Of a stretch of DNA of 64,000 nucleotides, positions 8,724 to 17,752 are shown one piece after another. Source of the stretch: Halomonas sp. GT (GTDB taxonomy: Bacteria; Pseudomonadota; Gammaproteobacteria; Pseudomonadales; Halomonadaceae); NCBI RefSeq assembly GCF_002082565.1, contig NZ_CP020562.1, positions 1,612,001 to 1,676,000 of the forward strand, in the 5' to 3' direction. Within the stretch, counting starts at the first letter, position 1. Each line of letters starts with the position of its first letter. The position numbers and the translations under genes are program-made. Below the pieces are notes generated by a model. That model was not told where the DNA came from. It did no database searches and worked only from the letters and a program-made list of their open reading frames with translations.

Positions 8724-10109
8724 ATGCGTCTGCATATTATGGGTATCTGCGGCACTTTTATGGGGAGCCTGGCTTTGCTAGCGCGTGAGTTAGGGCATCA
8801 GGTGAGCGGCTCAGATACGAATGTGTATCCTCCCATGAGCACCCAGTTAGAAGAGGCGGGGATAACCTTGATGGAGGGATATCGCGCTGAAAATCTTGCT
8901 GATCAGCCTGCACTTGTCATTGTGGGAAATGCGTTATCTCGGGGTAACCCCGAAGTCGAGGCGCTGCTAAATAGCGGTTTGTCCTATACCTCAGGTGCTC
9001 AGTGGCTGGCTGAGCATGTACTGCCTGGCAGGCAAGTCATTGCCGTTGCAGGTACTCACGGTAAGACCACCACTGCCAGCCTTTTAGCATGGTTATTGGA
9101 AAGCGCTGGCTTTACGCCTGGATTTTTAATTGGTGGTGTGCCGCGTAATTTTGGTGTGTCGGCACGCTTAGGTCATCACAATAGCCCCTTCATTGTCGAG
9201 GCTGACGAGTACGATACGGCATTTTTTGACAAGCGCTCTAAGTTTGTTCACTACCGCCCCCAGATTGCGGTGATGAACAACTTAGAGTTTGACCATGCCG
9301 ATATATTCCCTGACCTTGCTGCGATTGAGCGCCAGTTCCACCATTTGGTACGAACAGTGCCGAGCCGAGGTTGCTTACTAGTTGCTGATCAACAGCCTGC
9401 GCTTGAGCGTGTTCTGGGAATGGGGTCGTGGTCGTCGGTCGAGCATTTCGGCACATTAGAGAGCAGTGAGTGGCAACTGCGTTTGGAACGTGCTGATGGT
9501 AGCCGTTTTCAGGTGCTCCACATCGGGGCAAACGGTGAAGAGGATGGCGTGGTCGAATGGGCGTTAACGGGTGAGCACAACGCGCGCAATGCACTCGCGG
9601 CACTTGCTGCAGCGAGCCGTTGCGGTGTGAATCTCCCTCGCGCTTGTGCCGCTCTCGCGCGTTTTAAAACACCCCGTCGGCGTCAAGAAATCATCGGTGA
9701 AGTGGACGGCGTACAAGTTATTGATGACTTTGCCCACCATCCAACAGCAATTGCAGCGACGTTAAAAGGGTTGCGCGCAGCCACCACCAAAGGGCGACTA
9801 CTCGCGGTGATTGAGCCTCGTTCCAACACCATGCGTTTAGGCGCTCTACGTGCTCGACTAAACGAGAGCGTTGCCGATGCGGATGCGGTGTTCTGGTTTC
9901 AACCGGCAGGGCTTGACTGGTCAATGGAGGCGTTAGTGGCTGAACAAGGCGAACGCGCTGAGCTATATAGCGATATCGATGCACTTGTTAAGGCGGTTGT
10001 TACTCACGCGTCGCCACTCGACCGTATTGTTGTTATGTCCAATGGTGGTTTCGAGGGCGTTCACCAGCGTCTATTGAGTGCGCTGTCTGCCAAGGAGCAA
10101 ACTGAGTGA
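8724..10109 (+). CDS. mpl: UDP-N-acetylmuramate:L-alanyl-gamma-D-glutamyl-meso-diaminopimelate ligase
   Basis: Murein-peptide recycling ligase, 461 aa, of the Mur ligase family. It attaches the recycled tripeptide L-Ala-gamma-D-Glu-mDAP to UDP-MurNAc in the cytosol. The N-terminal Rossmann-like domain starts HIMGICGTFMGSLALLAREL, the ATP-binding P-loop is AVAGTHGKTTTASLLAW, and the central domain has VEADEYDTAFFDKRSKF. The C-terminal domain includes IDDFAHHPTAI. RBS AAGGAG precedes the ATG. The gene overlaps ubiX by four bases, an arrangement also common in Pseudomonas. Confidence 0.93.
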   Translation: MRLHIMGICGTFMGSLALLARELGHQVSGSDTNVYPPMSTQLEEAGITLMEGYRAENLADQPALVIVGNALSRGNPEVEALLNSGLSYTSGAQWLAEHVLPGRQVIAVAGTHGKTTTASLLAWLLESAGFTPGFLIGGVPRNFGVSARLGHHNSPFIVEADEYDTAFFDKRSKFVHYRPQIAVMNNLEFDHADIFPDLAAIERQFHHLVRTVPSRGCLLVADQQPALERVLGMGSWSSVEHFGTLESSEWQLRLERADGSRFQVLHIGANGEEDGVVEWALTGEHNARNALAALAAASRCGVNLPRACAALARFKTPRRRQEIIGEVDGVQVIDDFAHHPTAIAATLKGLRAATTKGRLLAVIEPRSNTMRLGALRARLNESVADADAVFWFQPAGLDWSMEALVAEQGERAELYSDIDALVKAVVTHASPLDRIVVMSNGGFEGVHQRLLSALSAKEQTE

Positions 10110-10771
10110 CAGACTTTAAACCTCCGGTGACGGTGGCGCTGACAGGTGCTTCAGGGGCGCAATATGGCCTGCGCTTGATCGACGTACTGGTGGCCTCAGG
10201 GCATGAAGTATGGGTAATGATCTCCAAAGCGGCGCATATGGTCATTGCCACTGAGACGGATGTGTCGTTACCCGCTCAGCCAAAACGCTTAGTAGAGGCG
10301 CTTACTGAGCAGAGTGGTGCCAAACCCGGTCAAATCCGCTGTTTTGGGCGTGAAGACTGGATGGCGCCCGTGGCATCGGGGTCCGGCGCTCCCTCTGCGA
10401 TGGTAATTTGCCCCTGCTCTACAGGTACGTTGTCAGCAGTCGCAACTGGCGCGAGCAATAACTTAATTGAGCGTGCCGCTGACGTTGCCATCAAAGAGCG
10501 GCGGACATTAGTCATGGTGCCGCGTGAAAGTCCATTTTCCCCCATTCACCTGGAGCACATGCTGGCGCTAAGCCGTCTGGGTGTCGTGATTTTGCCTGCG
10601 GCCCCCGGCTTTTATCATCGCCCGGAACGGATAGAAGATTTGATCGACTTTGTGGTCGCACGGATTCTCAATCAGTTAGGCATTGCCCACCGTCTAGTAC
10701 CGCGCTGGGGAGAGGGGTATGAAACCACGTCTAGCGATGCAGATAACGATGTAAACAACACGGAAGAGTAA
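10106..10771 (+). CDS. ubiX: Flavin prenyltransferase UbiX
   Basis: Makes prenylated FMN from FMN and dimethylallyl phosphate, the cofactor used by the UbiD decarboxylase in ubiquinone synthesis. It is 221 aa with the typical opening VALTGASGAQYGLRLIDVL, the CSTGTLSAVATGASNNLIERAADV core and VPRESPFSPIHLEHML. Translation starts at a GTG that overlaps the mpl stop (GTGA), so it is probably translationally coupled. The final roughly 15 residues are Asp/Asn-rich and not conserved in the family. Confidence 0.92.
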   Translation: MTDFKPPVTVALTGASGAQYGLRLIDVLVASGHEVWVMISKAAHMVIATETDVSLPAQPKRLVEALTEQSGAKPGQIRCFGREDWMAPVASGSGAPSAMVICPCSTGTLSAVATGASNNLIERAADVAIKERRTLVMVPRESPFSPIHLEHMLALSRLGVVILPAAPGFYHRPERIEDLIDFVVARILNQLGIAHRLVPRWGEGYETTSSDADNDVNNTEE

Positions 10772-11397
10772 TGATGATGTCATGGGCGACGCTGTCGGTG
10801 TTTGTACCCACGTTTTTATTCGTTTCCCTTACGCCGGGGATGTGTATGACGTTGGCGATGGTACTGGGTATGACCCAGGGGGTGAAGCGAACGTTGTGGA
10901 TGATGATAGGTGAGTTAATTGGCGTTGGCATCGTGGCAGCCGCTGCAGGTGCTGGTGTGGCAGCGTTAATGCTACGACAGCCAGAGCTGTTCATTGCGTT
11001 TAAGTGGGTAGGCGGTGCGTACTTGGCTTATCTGGGGATTATGATGTGGCGCTCCAGGGGGCGAATGGCTATCCCTGACGAGCTTAATGCCGGGCCGCCT
11101 GCTGGGCGGGTGCAACTGGCAATTCAGGGTTTGGTGACGGCCGTGGCCAACCCTAAAGGGTGGGCATTTTTTATGGTGCTGCTACCGCCGTTTTTAGATG
11201 GTAGTCGACCACTCGCGCCTCAGCTATCCCTTCTTATTGCGGTTATTTTAATAATCGAGTTTGCCAGCATGCTCGTTTACGCAACAGGGGGTAAAACGCT
11301 GCGTAACGTGCTGGGCAAAAGTGGCAATGTAAGGTTGCTTAATCGCATTGCAGGGACATTAATGATAGGCGTGGGAATCTGGCTGGCTCTGGGGTAG
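10771..11397 (+). CDS. LysE/RhtB-family amino-acid exporter
   Basis: Inner-membrane protein of 208 aa with about six hydrophobic segments. The family signature is seen as PTFLFVSLTPGMCMTLAMVL at the N-terminus and NPKGWAFFMVLLPPF in the middle. RhtB-type members export amino acids such as threonine or homoserine lactone; the substrate here is unknown. The ATG shares one base with the ubiX stop, so mpl-ubiX-lysE is a tight three-gene unit. A second, unrelated-context LysE gene occurs at 59240. Confidence 0.87.
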   Translation: MMMSWATLSVFVPTFLFVSLTPGMCMTLAMVLGMTQGVKRTLWMMIGELIGVGIVAAAAGAGVAALMLRQPELFIAFKWVGGAYLAYLGIMMWRSRGRMAIPDELNAGPPAGRVQLAIQGLVTAVANPKGWAFFMVLLPPFLDGSRPLAPQLSLLIAVILIIEFASMLVYATGGKTLRNVLGKSGNVRLLNRIAGTLMIGVGIWLALG

Positions 11398-11407
11398 CAC
11401 CGAATGG

Positions 11408-12799
11408 CTAGACAGGTGGCATCAGTATAATCCGTAGGACTACCAGCGCGATGGTGAATGCCATTAGTCTGCCCCACGGGCAATGAGGTAAAGGAGCTCT
11501 AACGCGTCGCTGCCAATTCAGTCGGATGAGGGCGCATACCAGCAAGCCCAAGAGCGCGCCGCCGATGAGATCACTTAGCCAATGAACGCCCAATATCAAA
11601 CGCGATAGCGCCATAGGCGTTACTAGGGTAATGGCCAGCCAATAAACCCAAACGCGTTGTTTGCGGTGCAAGCCTGCTGCAATAAAAGCGGCTGCTAGCC
11701 CCACTACAACCACCGTCGTGGAGGTGTGTGCACTTGGATATGAAAATGAGCCAATTAAGTAGTCCGGTGTTTGCGGACGAGCACGCTCAAAAACCATTTT
11801 TCCAATAGTGTTGAGTAGTGCAACGAAACCAATGGCAAAGGCCCAATGGCAGAGAGCATCGATACGTTTATGGTGTGCCAGCCAAATGGCCAAAGGCACA
11901 AGCAGGGCGGTAACCCCAAGTGGATCCCCTATTTTTGCTAAGACCAGGCTGGTTAACTGAAGTGGCTCATTGGTTAACCAGCTAAACAGGCGCTGCGCTT
12001 GTAGGTCTATCGGCATAGGAGCTTGATGATTCATTACTAGCAGTGTCCAGGCTGAGACACTTGCTAACGTGATTACAAGTAGCAGTAACGAGGCTAGCGG
12101 TACTTCATCATTCAGGCTCATTGAGAGCCATGAGCGGCGCATAAAGGGAACGCGACGAATAAGGCGTGCTGTTGCCAAGTAGATAAAGCCATGGCGTCCA
12201 ACCTGGGCTCTTCCCCAAGAGAAAATCACCGCAAGCACGACGAGACTGGCACCTAATGTAATGAGTACCGTTTCTATATTTTGGGGTAGATTGAGGTGTT
12301 GTTGCCAGGTCCTTCCTAACAAATAGCCAGGTAACACATAAGCGGGTGCCCACAAGATTGCAGACGTTATATTGGCCCATAAGAATGTGTGCTTTGGCAT
12401 CCGCATCATCCCGGCTATAAGCGGAATGATAGGACGGACGGGGCCAACGAACCGGCCAATAAACACTGAATGGATACCATAACGTTCAAAAAAACGTACG
12501 CCGCGTTCAAGCCATTCTGGATGCATGGATAGGGGCCAACGACGGGTGACCTGTTCACGGTGGTGATAGCCAAGCAGGTAGCTGATGCTATCACCCAAAA
12601 TTGCACCTATTAACGCAGCACCGATTAACCATGGCAGGGCAATGGCTTCATGTCCCGCTACAGACGCAGCTGCAGTAATTAACACCACACCAGGTACCAA
12701 TAAACCAACCAGTGCAAGAGACTCAAGCAGCGAAATCAGCGCCACCATCAGTAGTAACATGGCTGGCGAGAGTGACAGGGCAAACAGCGTATCCGCCAT
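11408..12799 (-). CDS. DedA-PAP2 fusion: membrane transporter-like domain plus lipid phosphatase
   Basis: A 463-residue membrane protein joining two families. Residues 1-200 are a DedA/SNARE-associated (VTT) domain with GDSISYLLGYH and ERYGIHSVFIGRFVGPVRPI, including the Arg and Gly-rich re-entrant loop. The C-terminal part is a PAP2 phosphatase with KMVFERARP (motif 1), SYPSAHTSTT (motif 2, catalytic His) and RLILGVHWLSD (motif 3). Fusions of this kind are known in Gammaproteobacteria and are thought to dephosphorylate and flip undecaprenyl- or phosphatidyl-type lipids. It is the last gene of a three-gene minus-strand cluster with two membrane GGDEF-like proteins. Confidence 0.88.
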   Translation of the reverse strand: MADTLFALSLSPAMLLLMVALISLLESLALVGLLVPGVVLITAAASVAGHEAIALPWLIGAALIGAILGDSISYLLGYHHREQVTRRWPLSMHPEWLERGVRFFERYGIHSVFIGRFVGPVRPIIPLIAGMMRMPKHTFLWANITSAILWAPAYVLPGYLLGRTWQQHLNLPQNIETVLITLGASLVVLAVIFSWGRAQVGRHGFIYLATARLIRRVPFMRRSWLSMSLNDEVPLASLLLLVITLASVSAWTLLVMNHQAPMPIDLQAQRLFSWLTNEPLQLTSLVLAKIGDPLGVTALLVPLAIWLAHHKRIDALCHWAFAIGFVALLNTIGKMVFERARPQTPDYLIGSFSYPSAHTSTTVVVVGLAAAFIAAGLHRKQRVWVYWLAITLVTPMALSRLILGVHWLSDLIGGALLGLLVCALIRLNWQRRVRAPLPHCPWGRLMAFTIALVVLRIILMPPV

Positions 12800-12826
12800 G
12801 AAAAATACTGCTCCATTTATTCCGCA

Positions 12827-13768
12827 TTAGGCGATAGATAATGCCTTGGCACGTGCTTCCAAGCGATTTGTATAGCGTTCGAAACTCTCATTTCGGCATG
12901 GTATGCAAACAGCAATACGGGTTTCTAACTGCCCCGTTTCCACTAGAACACGCTGTGATAATGCGCGTTGAAGCCGCTCGCGCACCAGCATAGCACCGCT
13001 CTCGCTTGTATCAGGTAGCACTAACCAGAATGTGGCATTACCTGCCCTGCCTAGTAGGTCGTGGTCACGGCAACGGCTATTCACTTCGTTACAGAGAGCG
13101 CCCAGTAGTGCCGTTTTTGCACGTGAACCAAATTGTTCTTCCGCCATATCAAGCTGGGGTAAATGCATTACTAAGACTGCCAAACGTTTGTTAAGCATCG
13201 CTGCGCGAAGAAACTCATTATGTAATCGCTCTTTAAGCGTATCGATATGGTAAGCATCGCAATCGTTGTCGTTTGGGTCTGTCGCTCTTAATAATGCGCG
13301 CTGCCGCGTGTGTTCCCATGGGGGTAATGCCAGCAGCAGAATGAGAGCGGTATAAGCAATGATCATCTCTGTGGTTGTATCGCTATGGCGGGTTAGCAAC
13401 CACCACAACGGGCAGGCAAGTGCAGTTAGCGTTAAAGCACTCGATAGTGGTAGCAAAAAAAATGCAGCGGCCGTGGGCAGTCCGATCCAAATTGTCGAGA
13501 TGCTAGGATGGTTATAGAAGGCTGCTAGGGTAATAACGTAACTGCTACCTAGCAAAATAGCGCGGGGGAGAACAGGATTTAACGCCTGACTGTGGTGCAT
13601 TAACAACGCTGCAAATAGCAATAGTGTCACAAACATGGGCACTAAAAGGTCGTTATAGTTTCCCATCCCATAAAGCCAGAATGTGTACCCTGCTACCAGG
13701 GTCACGCTGGCGGTGTAGGCAAAGGTCATGAGGTGCCTGGGCAGCGGCTGATCAATCATTGTTCTCAT
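12827..13768 (-). CDS. Membrane protein with degenerate GGDEF-like domain (first of a pair)
   Basis: This 313-residue protein has about six N-terminal hydrophobic helices (residues 12-165) and a cytosolic C-terminal domain. The domain follows the GGDEF fold: helix start near DPNDNDCDAYHIDTLKERL where DxLTGLxNR would be, RLAVLVMHLPQLD for the metal strand, and GRAGNATFWLVLPDTSE where RxGGDEFxxLLP is expected. The catalytic GGDEF residues are therefore replaced by GNATF, so it is unlikely to make cyclic di-GMP; it may bind a nucleotide or a partner. It overlaps the upstream gene by 17 bp; a second Met nine bases in is an alternative start. Confidence 0.7.
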   Translation of the reverse strand: MRTMIDQPLPRHLMTFAYTASVTLVAGYTFWLYGMGNYNDLLVPMFVTLLLFAALLMHHSQALNPVLPRAILLGSSYVITLAAFYNHPSISTIWIGLPTAAAFFLLPLSSALTLTALACPLWWLLTRHSDTTTEMIIAYTALILLLALPPWEHTRQRALLRATDPNDNDCDAYHIDTLKERLHNEFLRAAMLNKRLAVLVMHLPQLDMAEEQFGSRAKTALLGALCNEVNSRCRDHDLLGRAGNATFWLVLPDTSESGAMLVRERLQRALSQRVLVETGQLETRIAVCIPCRNESFERYTNRLEARAKALSIA

Positions 13769-14609
13769 CCCGTTGTTGAGGCGGGGGTTGGATTAGCGCC
13801 TCGACGGTTAGGCCTGATAGCTCTATATCCATTAGTGGTAGTTGGTGGGAGTGCTGTATTTCTGGGAGGCCAGCGCACAGAAGCTTGCGACGGTGGGCGG
13901 CTTCTTTTGAATTATGTGACAACATCAAGGCAGCAAGCGTCTGATTATTTAAGCGATAAACGTGTTCGAAGCTGTATGTAAGGTTGCATAACTTTTGCGC
14001 TGACGACCAAAGTTGATGGCGTTTTACTTGGATAATTAATAACTCTGCATAGATAGCTTCACGTTCAGAGCGGGTTTGTTCGCGGTTCAGGTCTTTCAAC
14101 AGCTGCCCACTTGGCCATAGATTCAGTCCGGGGATAAGCCGAAGGCGTTTGCGAATGGAACCGTTAATATCGATTAACTGGCAGGCTTTTGCGCTGGACA
14201 GCACGCCCAGTGTCATCAATGCCGCCAACAGTAATAGCGCTTCGGGTAAGGCAAGAAGAGGGGCGATTAATGACCAGCTGATCAACGCAGCGCACGCATT
14301 AAAAACGGCCACCCAGCGTTTCTGAGGCAGCATAAACATTGCCGCCCAAGCCCATATTAAAAAGCTATGGCGCTCTGGAGCAACGGCAATAAGCCCCAGT
14401 AGTAGCGCCCCAGTGAACACTTGCCAAGGCAGGCCTTTAGAACGACGATGGCTAAAATCAAGTAATAGTGCAGTAAAAAAAAGCCAGCCAACAGACAACC
14501 AAAGCATTAGCGCAGCCACCGGCTGTGCCATATGCGTCCAAAACGCTAATGCTACCGCCGCTGCAAACAGATTGGCTCTTAGTAGGCGTATTTTGTACTT
14601 GCTTTGCAT
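13752..14609 (-). CDS. Membrane protein with strongly degenerate GGDEF-like domain (second of the pair)
   Basis: A 285-residue protein with five or six hydrophobic helices up to about residue 140, then a cytosolic region. That region keeps a GGDEF-like course: REAIYAELLIIQVKRHQLW, then FEHVYRLNNQTLAALMLSH in the place of RLGGDEFALLL. No catalytic or metal residues remain. The overlapping gene order and shared architecture suggest it forms a pair with the 12827-13768 protein, perhaps a heteromeric sensor that no longer makes cyclic di-GMP (inference). I found no better family assignment. Confidence 0.6.
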   Translation of the reverse strand: MQSKYKIRLLRANLFAAAVALAFWTHMAQPVAALMLWLSVGWLFFTALLLDFSHRRSKGLPWQVFTGALLLGLIAVAPERHSFLIWAWAAMFMLPQKRWVAVFNACAALISWSLIAPLLALPEALLLLAALMTLGVLSSAKACQLIDINGSIRKRLRLIPGLNLWPSGQLLKDLNREQTRSEREAIYAELLIIQVKRHQLWSSAQKLCNLTYSFEHVYRLNNQTLAALMLSHNSKEAAHRRKLLCAGLPEIQHSHQLPLMDIELSGLTVEALIQPPPQQRDENND

Positions 14610-14795
14610 GGTGGCTTACTATTCACCTTTAATTCAGGATTGCCCATGGCACACTTTAACTAGGCGTGGGCGTCGAAATGTAATCACTGACAGCGTCAGT
14701 ATAACGCTCTAATGGCGTAACATACTGCCAAACACCTAGTACCACTACCATAGAATGCAACTTGCCTTGCATACGCGATAACACAGGGAGAAAGT

Positions 14796-16103
14796 ATGAG
14801 CGGTTCAAACGCACACCAGAACATAGCCCTACAGCAACTAGCTGCGGGGGATGTGCCCGCTTATATCCAGGTGCTCGGTCAAGGCGCTCGGGCAGCTGCT
14901 AGAGAGCTGCGACGTGCAGATACGGGATTGAAAAATCGCGCGCTTGAAGCAATGGCATCGCGCCTGATGGCATCTAGACAATTAATACTAGAGGCTAATA
15001 CGCTTGACGTGCAGAGGGGTAAAGAAACGGGTCTAGACAATGCGTTGCTAGATCGACTGGCACTAAATGACGAACGAATTGATGCCATGATCGAAGGCCT
15101 TCATCAAGTGGCCGCACTGCCAGATCCTGTTGGCGAAGTTGACGATATGCGCTATCGCCCAAGTGGAATTCAAGTTGGCAAAATGCGCGTGCCGCTAGGA
15201 GTCATTGGCATTATTTATGAATCCCGCCCTAACGTCACCTTAGAAGCAGCAAGCCTCTGTTTAAAATCTGGCAATGCTTGTTTGTTACGCGGAGGTTCTG
15301 AGGCCAGTGCGTCAAATGCGGCGATTAGTAGTTGTATCCAGGAAGGGCTAGCCGATGTTGGCTTGCCAGCTGAATCAGTTCAGGTCGTTGCCACCACTGA
15401 TCGCGCTGCGGTGGGGGCGATGATTAGTATGCCCGACTACGTCGACGTCATTATTCCTAGAGGTGGGAAATCTCTGATCGAGCGTATTTCCCGCGAGGCA
15501 ACGGTACCGGTTATTAAACACCTTGATGGGGTTTGTCACGTTTACATCGACACTACGGCAGATCCCGCTAAAGCGCTGGCCATCGCGGTAAACGCGAAAA
15601 CGCATCGCTATGGCACCTGCAATACGATGGAAACACTACTGGTGGATGCCCCGATTGCCGATATTGTGCTACCTGAGTTGGCTCGTGCCTACGCCGAGCA
15701 TAAGGTAGAGCTTCGTGGTTGCGAGCGCACAAGAGCATTGCTGCCCCAAGCCGCGTTGGCCACTGAAGAAGACTGGGGGGCTGAGTACCTGGCGCCTATT
15801 TTAGCGATTAAAGTCGTCGATGGCATGGATGAGGCGATTCAGCATATCGAGCAATATGGTTCCCATCATACTGATGCCATTGTGACTCAAGATATCACTC
15901 TGGCGAGGCGCTTCATGGCTGAGGTCGACTCAAGTTCAGTCATCGTAAATGCCTCTACGCGCTTTGCCGATGGTTTTGAGTATGGGTTGGGCGCAGAAAT
16001 TGGTATTTCAACCGATAAACTGCATGCGCGAGGGCCGGTTGGGTTGGAAGGGCTCACAACGCAAAAATATGTCGTCTTTGGAGATGGGCAAGTCAGGCAA
16101 TGA
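14796..16103 (+). CDS. proA: Gamma-glutamyl phosphate reductase
   Basis: Second enzyme of proline synthesis: reduces gamma-glutamyl phosphate to glutamate semialdehyde with NADPH. It is 435 aa, an aldehyde-dehydrogenase-fold protein. Recognisable segments are [46 protein letters not shown] and [17 protein letters not shown], the last containing the catalytic Cys. RBS GGGAGAAAG lies upstream of the ATG. The stop overlaps the nadD start by four bases. Proline is an osmoprotectant in halophiles, though the gene is present in most bacteria. Confidence 0.95.
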   Translation: MSGSNAHQNIALQQLAAGDVPAYIQVLGQGARAAARELRRADTGLKNRALEAMASRLMASRQLILEANTLDVQRGKETGLDNALLDRLALNDERIDAMIEGLHQVAALPDPVGEVDDMRYRPSGIQVGKMRVPLGVIGIIYESRPNVTLEAASLCLKSGNACLLRGGSEASASNAAISSCIQEGLADVGLPAESVQVVATTDRAAVGAMISMPDYVDVIIPRGGKSLIERISREATVPVIKHLDGVCHVYIDTTADPAKALAIAVNAKTHRYGTCNTMETLLVDAPIADIVLPELARAYAEHKVELRGCERTRALLPQAALATEEDWGAEYLAPILAIKVVDGMDEAIQHIEQYGSHHTDAIVTQDITLARRFMAEVDSSSVIVNASTRFADGFEYGLGAEIGISTDKLHARGPVGLEGLTTQKYVVFGDGQVRQ

Positions 16104-16759
16104 GTTCAACACCCGTGCGAATAGGTATGCTGGGGGGCACATTTGATCCTGTGCATCTGGGGCATTTACGAAGCGCCGTTGAGGTTCGTGAAGCCCTTAA
16201 ACTTGATCGTCTCCACATGATTCCCGCGCCTCAGCCGCCTTTGCGTGATACGCCTCAGGTGTCGCCGAAACAGCGTTTTGAGTTGTTAACGTTAGGTATT
16301 AGCGATACGCCAGGGGTGGTAGCGGATGATCGTGAACTACGCCGCGAAGGACCTTCTTATAGCGTGGATACGCTTGCTGAACTACGGCAAGCGTATGGCG
16401 ATAGTGCTCGCTTAGTGATGATAATCGGGTTCGATGCTTTCCTGCGGTTAGCCAAATGGCACAAAGCCTCACAGATATTCTCTTTGGCGAACCTAGTGGT
16501 GATCGCTCGACCTGGTTATAACGCGCCGTTGCCTGAGGCATTAAGGGAACTGGTAGGCGATCGTGAAGTCGATACCGTAGATGAACTAATGAAAAGCCCT
16601 AATGGTAATGTTCTGACGCTGGCCTTGCCCTCCATGATGGCGATCTCGGCTACCTACATAAGGGAGCGTTTAGAAAAGGGCAAAAGCGTTCGTTATCTAC
16701 TGCCTGAGGCCGTCGAAGAAGCCATTCTGCGGCATGGTTTCTATCATTGTGATGAATAG
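16100..16759 (+). CDS. nadD: Nicotinate-nucleotide adenylyltransferase
   Basis: Converts nicotinate mononucleotide and ATP to deamido-NAD in NAD synthesis. It is 219 aa with the nucleotidyltransferase motifs [13 protein letters not shown] (HxGH) and [13 protein letters not shown] (ISxTxxR). It sits in the conserved proA-nadD-rsfS-rlmH order and overlaps proA by four bases. Confidence 0.94.
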   Translation: MSSTPVRIGMLGGTFDPVHLGHLRSAVEVREALKLDRLHMIPAPQPPLRDTPQVSPKQRFELLTLGISDTPGVVADDRELRREGPSYSVDTLAELRQAYGDSARLVMIIGFDAFLRLAKWHKASQIFSLANLVVIARPGYNAPLPEALRELVGDREVDTVDELMKSPNGNVLTLALPSMMAISATYIRERLEKGKSVRYLLPEAVEEAILRHGFYHCDE

Positions 16760-16866
16760 CGCTGGCAGTCAGGAAAGAAGCCGTTACAATGGCCGGCTTA
16801 TTGACTGAATATCACTGAGCTTGTTTTTGCTGAGCTTACGACAACAAGGGGTTGCCTTTAGGAGCC

Positions 16867-17253
16867 ATGCACATCGATACACTTAAAAATCTAGCGGTTG
16901 AAGCCCTAGAAGAACTTAAAGCACGAGATATTACGCAGCTAGATGTTTCCAAACTGACCGAAGTTACGGACTTGATGCTGATTGCCAGTGGTACGTCTAC
17001 GCGCCACGTGGCTGCATTAGCGCAAAACGTTGTGGAAAAAGCCAAAGCATCAGGCCTTTCGCCCCGAGGTGTTGAAGGTGGCGACAATGCCGATTGGGTG
17101 CTAGTCGATCTGGGCGATGTGGTTGTGCATATTATGTTGCCTGAAGCGCGAGCGCTCTATGATCTTGAGCGTTTATGGGCAGATCTTCCCAATGACGCTG
17201 GTGCCATTAGCGAGTCGCTTAAAAGATTTGAAGAGCGAGCTACGATGTCATGA
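16867..17253 (+). CDS. rsfS: Ribosomal silencing factor RsfS
   Basis: Binds ribosomal protein uL14 and blocks subunit joining when nutrients are scarce. From ATG 16867 the protein is 128 aa, with VTDLMLIASGTSTRHVAALA, GGDNADWVLVDLGDVVVHIM and ALYDLERLW, all typical. A TTG at 16852 would add five residues and is preceded by AAGGGG; the ATG gives the usual family N-terminus but has its AGGAG only two bases away, so the start is not fully certain. It overlaps rlmH by four bases. Confidence 0.9.
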   Translation: MHIDTLKNLAVEALEELKARDITQLDVSKLTEVTDLMLIASGTSTRHVAALAQNVVEKAKASGLSPRGVEGGDNADWVLVDLGDVVVHIMLPEARALYDLERLWADLPNDAGAISESLKRFEERATMS

Positions 17254-17717
17254 AGATCCGGCTGTTAGCGGTGGGCACCAAAATGCCTGCGTGGGTTGAA
17301 GAGGGCATTGAGACCTACCGCAAACGGCTACCTAGGGACTTCACGCTTGAAATAGAAGAGATTCCGTTGGGGCAGCGCGGCAAAAATGCTGATATTGCTA
17401 AGGCGTGTGCACAGGAAGCTCAGCGTATACGTGACAAGCTTCGCGGCGACGAATATATCGTGGCACTTGAGGTTAAGGGCAAAACCTGGAGTACCGAGCA
17501 ACTTGCTGTCGAAGCTGATGCTTGGCGCATGTTAGGCAAAGATATAGTGTTGTTGGTGGGGGGGCCAGATGGTTTAGAGCCATCCCTTTCAGCAATGGCC
17601 GACAAAGCGTGGTCTTTATCACCTCTCACGTTGCCGCACCCTCTAGTACGCATAATGCTAGCTGAGCAGCTCTACCGGGCGTGGACCTTATTAGTAGGTC
17701 ATCCCTATCATCGATAA
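17250..17717 (+). CDS. rlmH: 23S rRNA pseudouridine-1915 N3-methyltransferase RlmH
   Basis: SPOUT-family methyltransferase, 155 aa, acting on m3-pseudouridine 1915 in helix 69. The knot region is VLLVGGPDGLEPSL and the C-terminus is MLAEQLYRAWTLLVGHPYHR, matching the family end to end. The ATG overlaps the rsfS stop. Confidence 0.95.
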   Translation: MKIRLLAVGTKMPAWVEEGIETYRKRLPRDFTLEIEEIPLGQRGKNADIAKACAQEAQRIRDKLRGDEYIVALEVKGKTWSTEQLAVEADAWRMLGKDIVLLVGGPDGLEPSLSAMADKAWSLSPLTLPHPLVRIMLAEQLYRAWTLLVGHPYHR

Positions 17718-17752
17718 TTGCTTTTTGTCTGATTTGAGAGTCATCGTTACCC

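Noticed and set aside
12827..14609. Calling the two membrane proteins active diguanylate cyclases
   Set aside because: The GGDEF residues and metal ligands are replaced in both, so catalysis is very unlikely.
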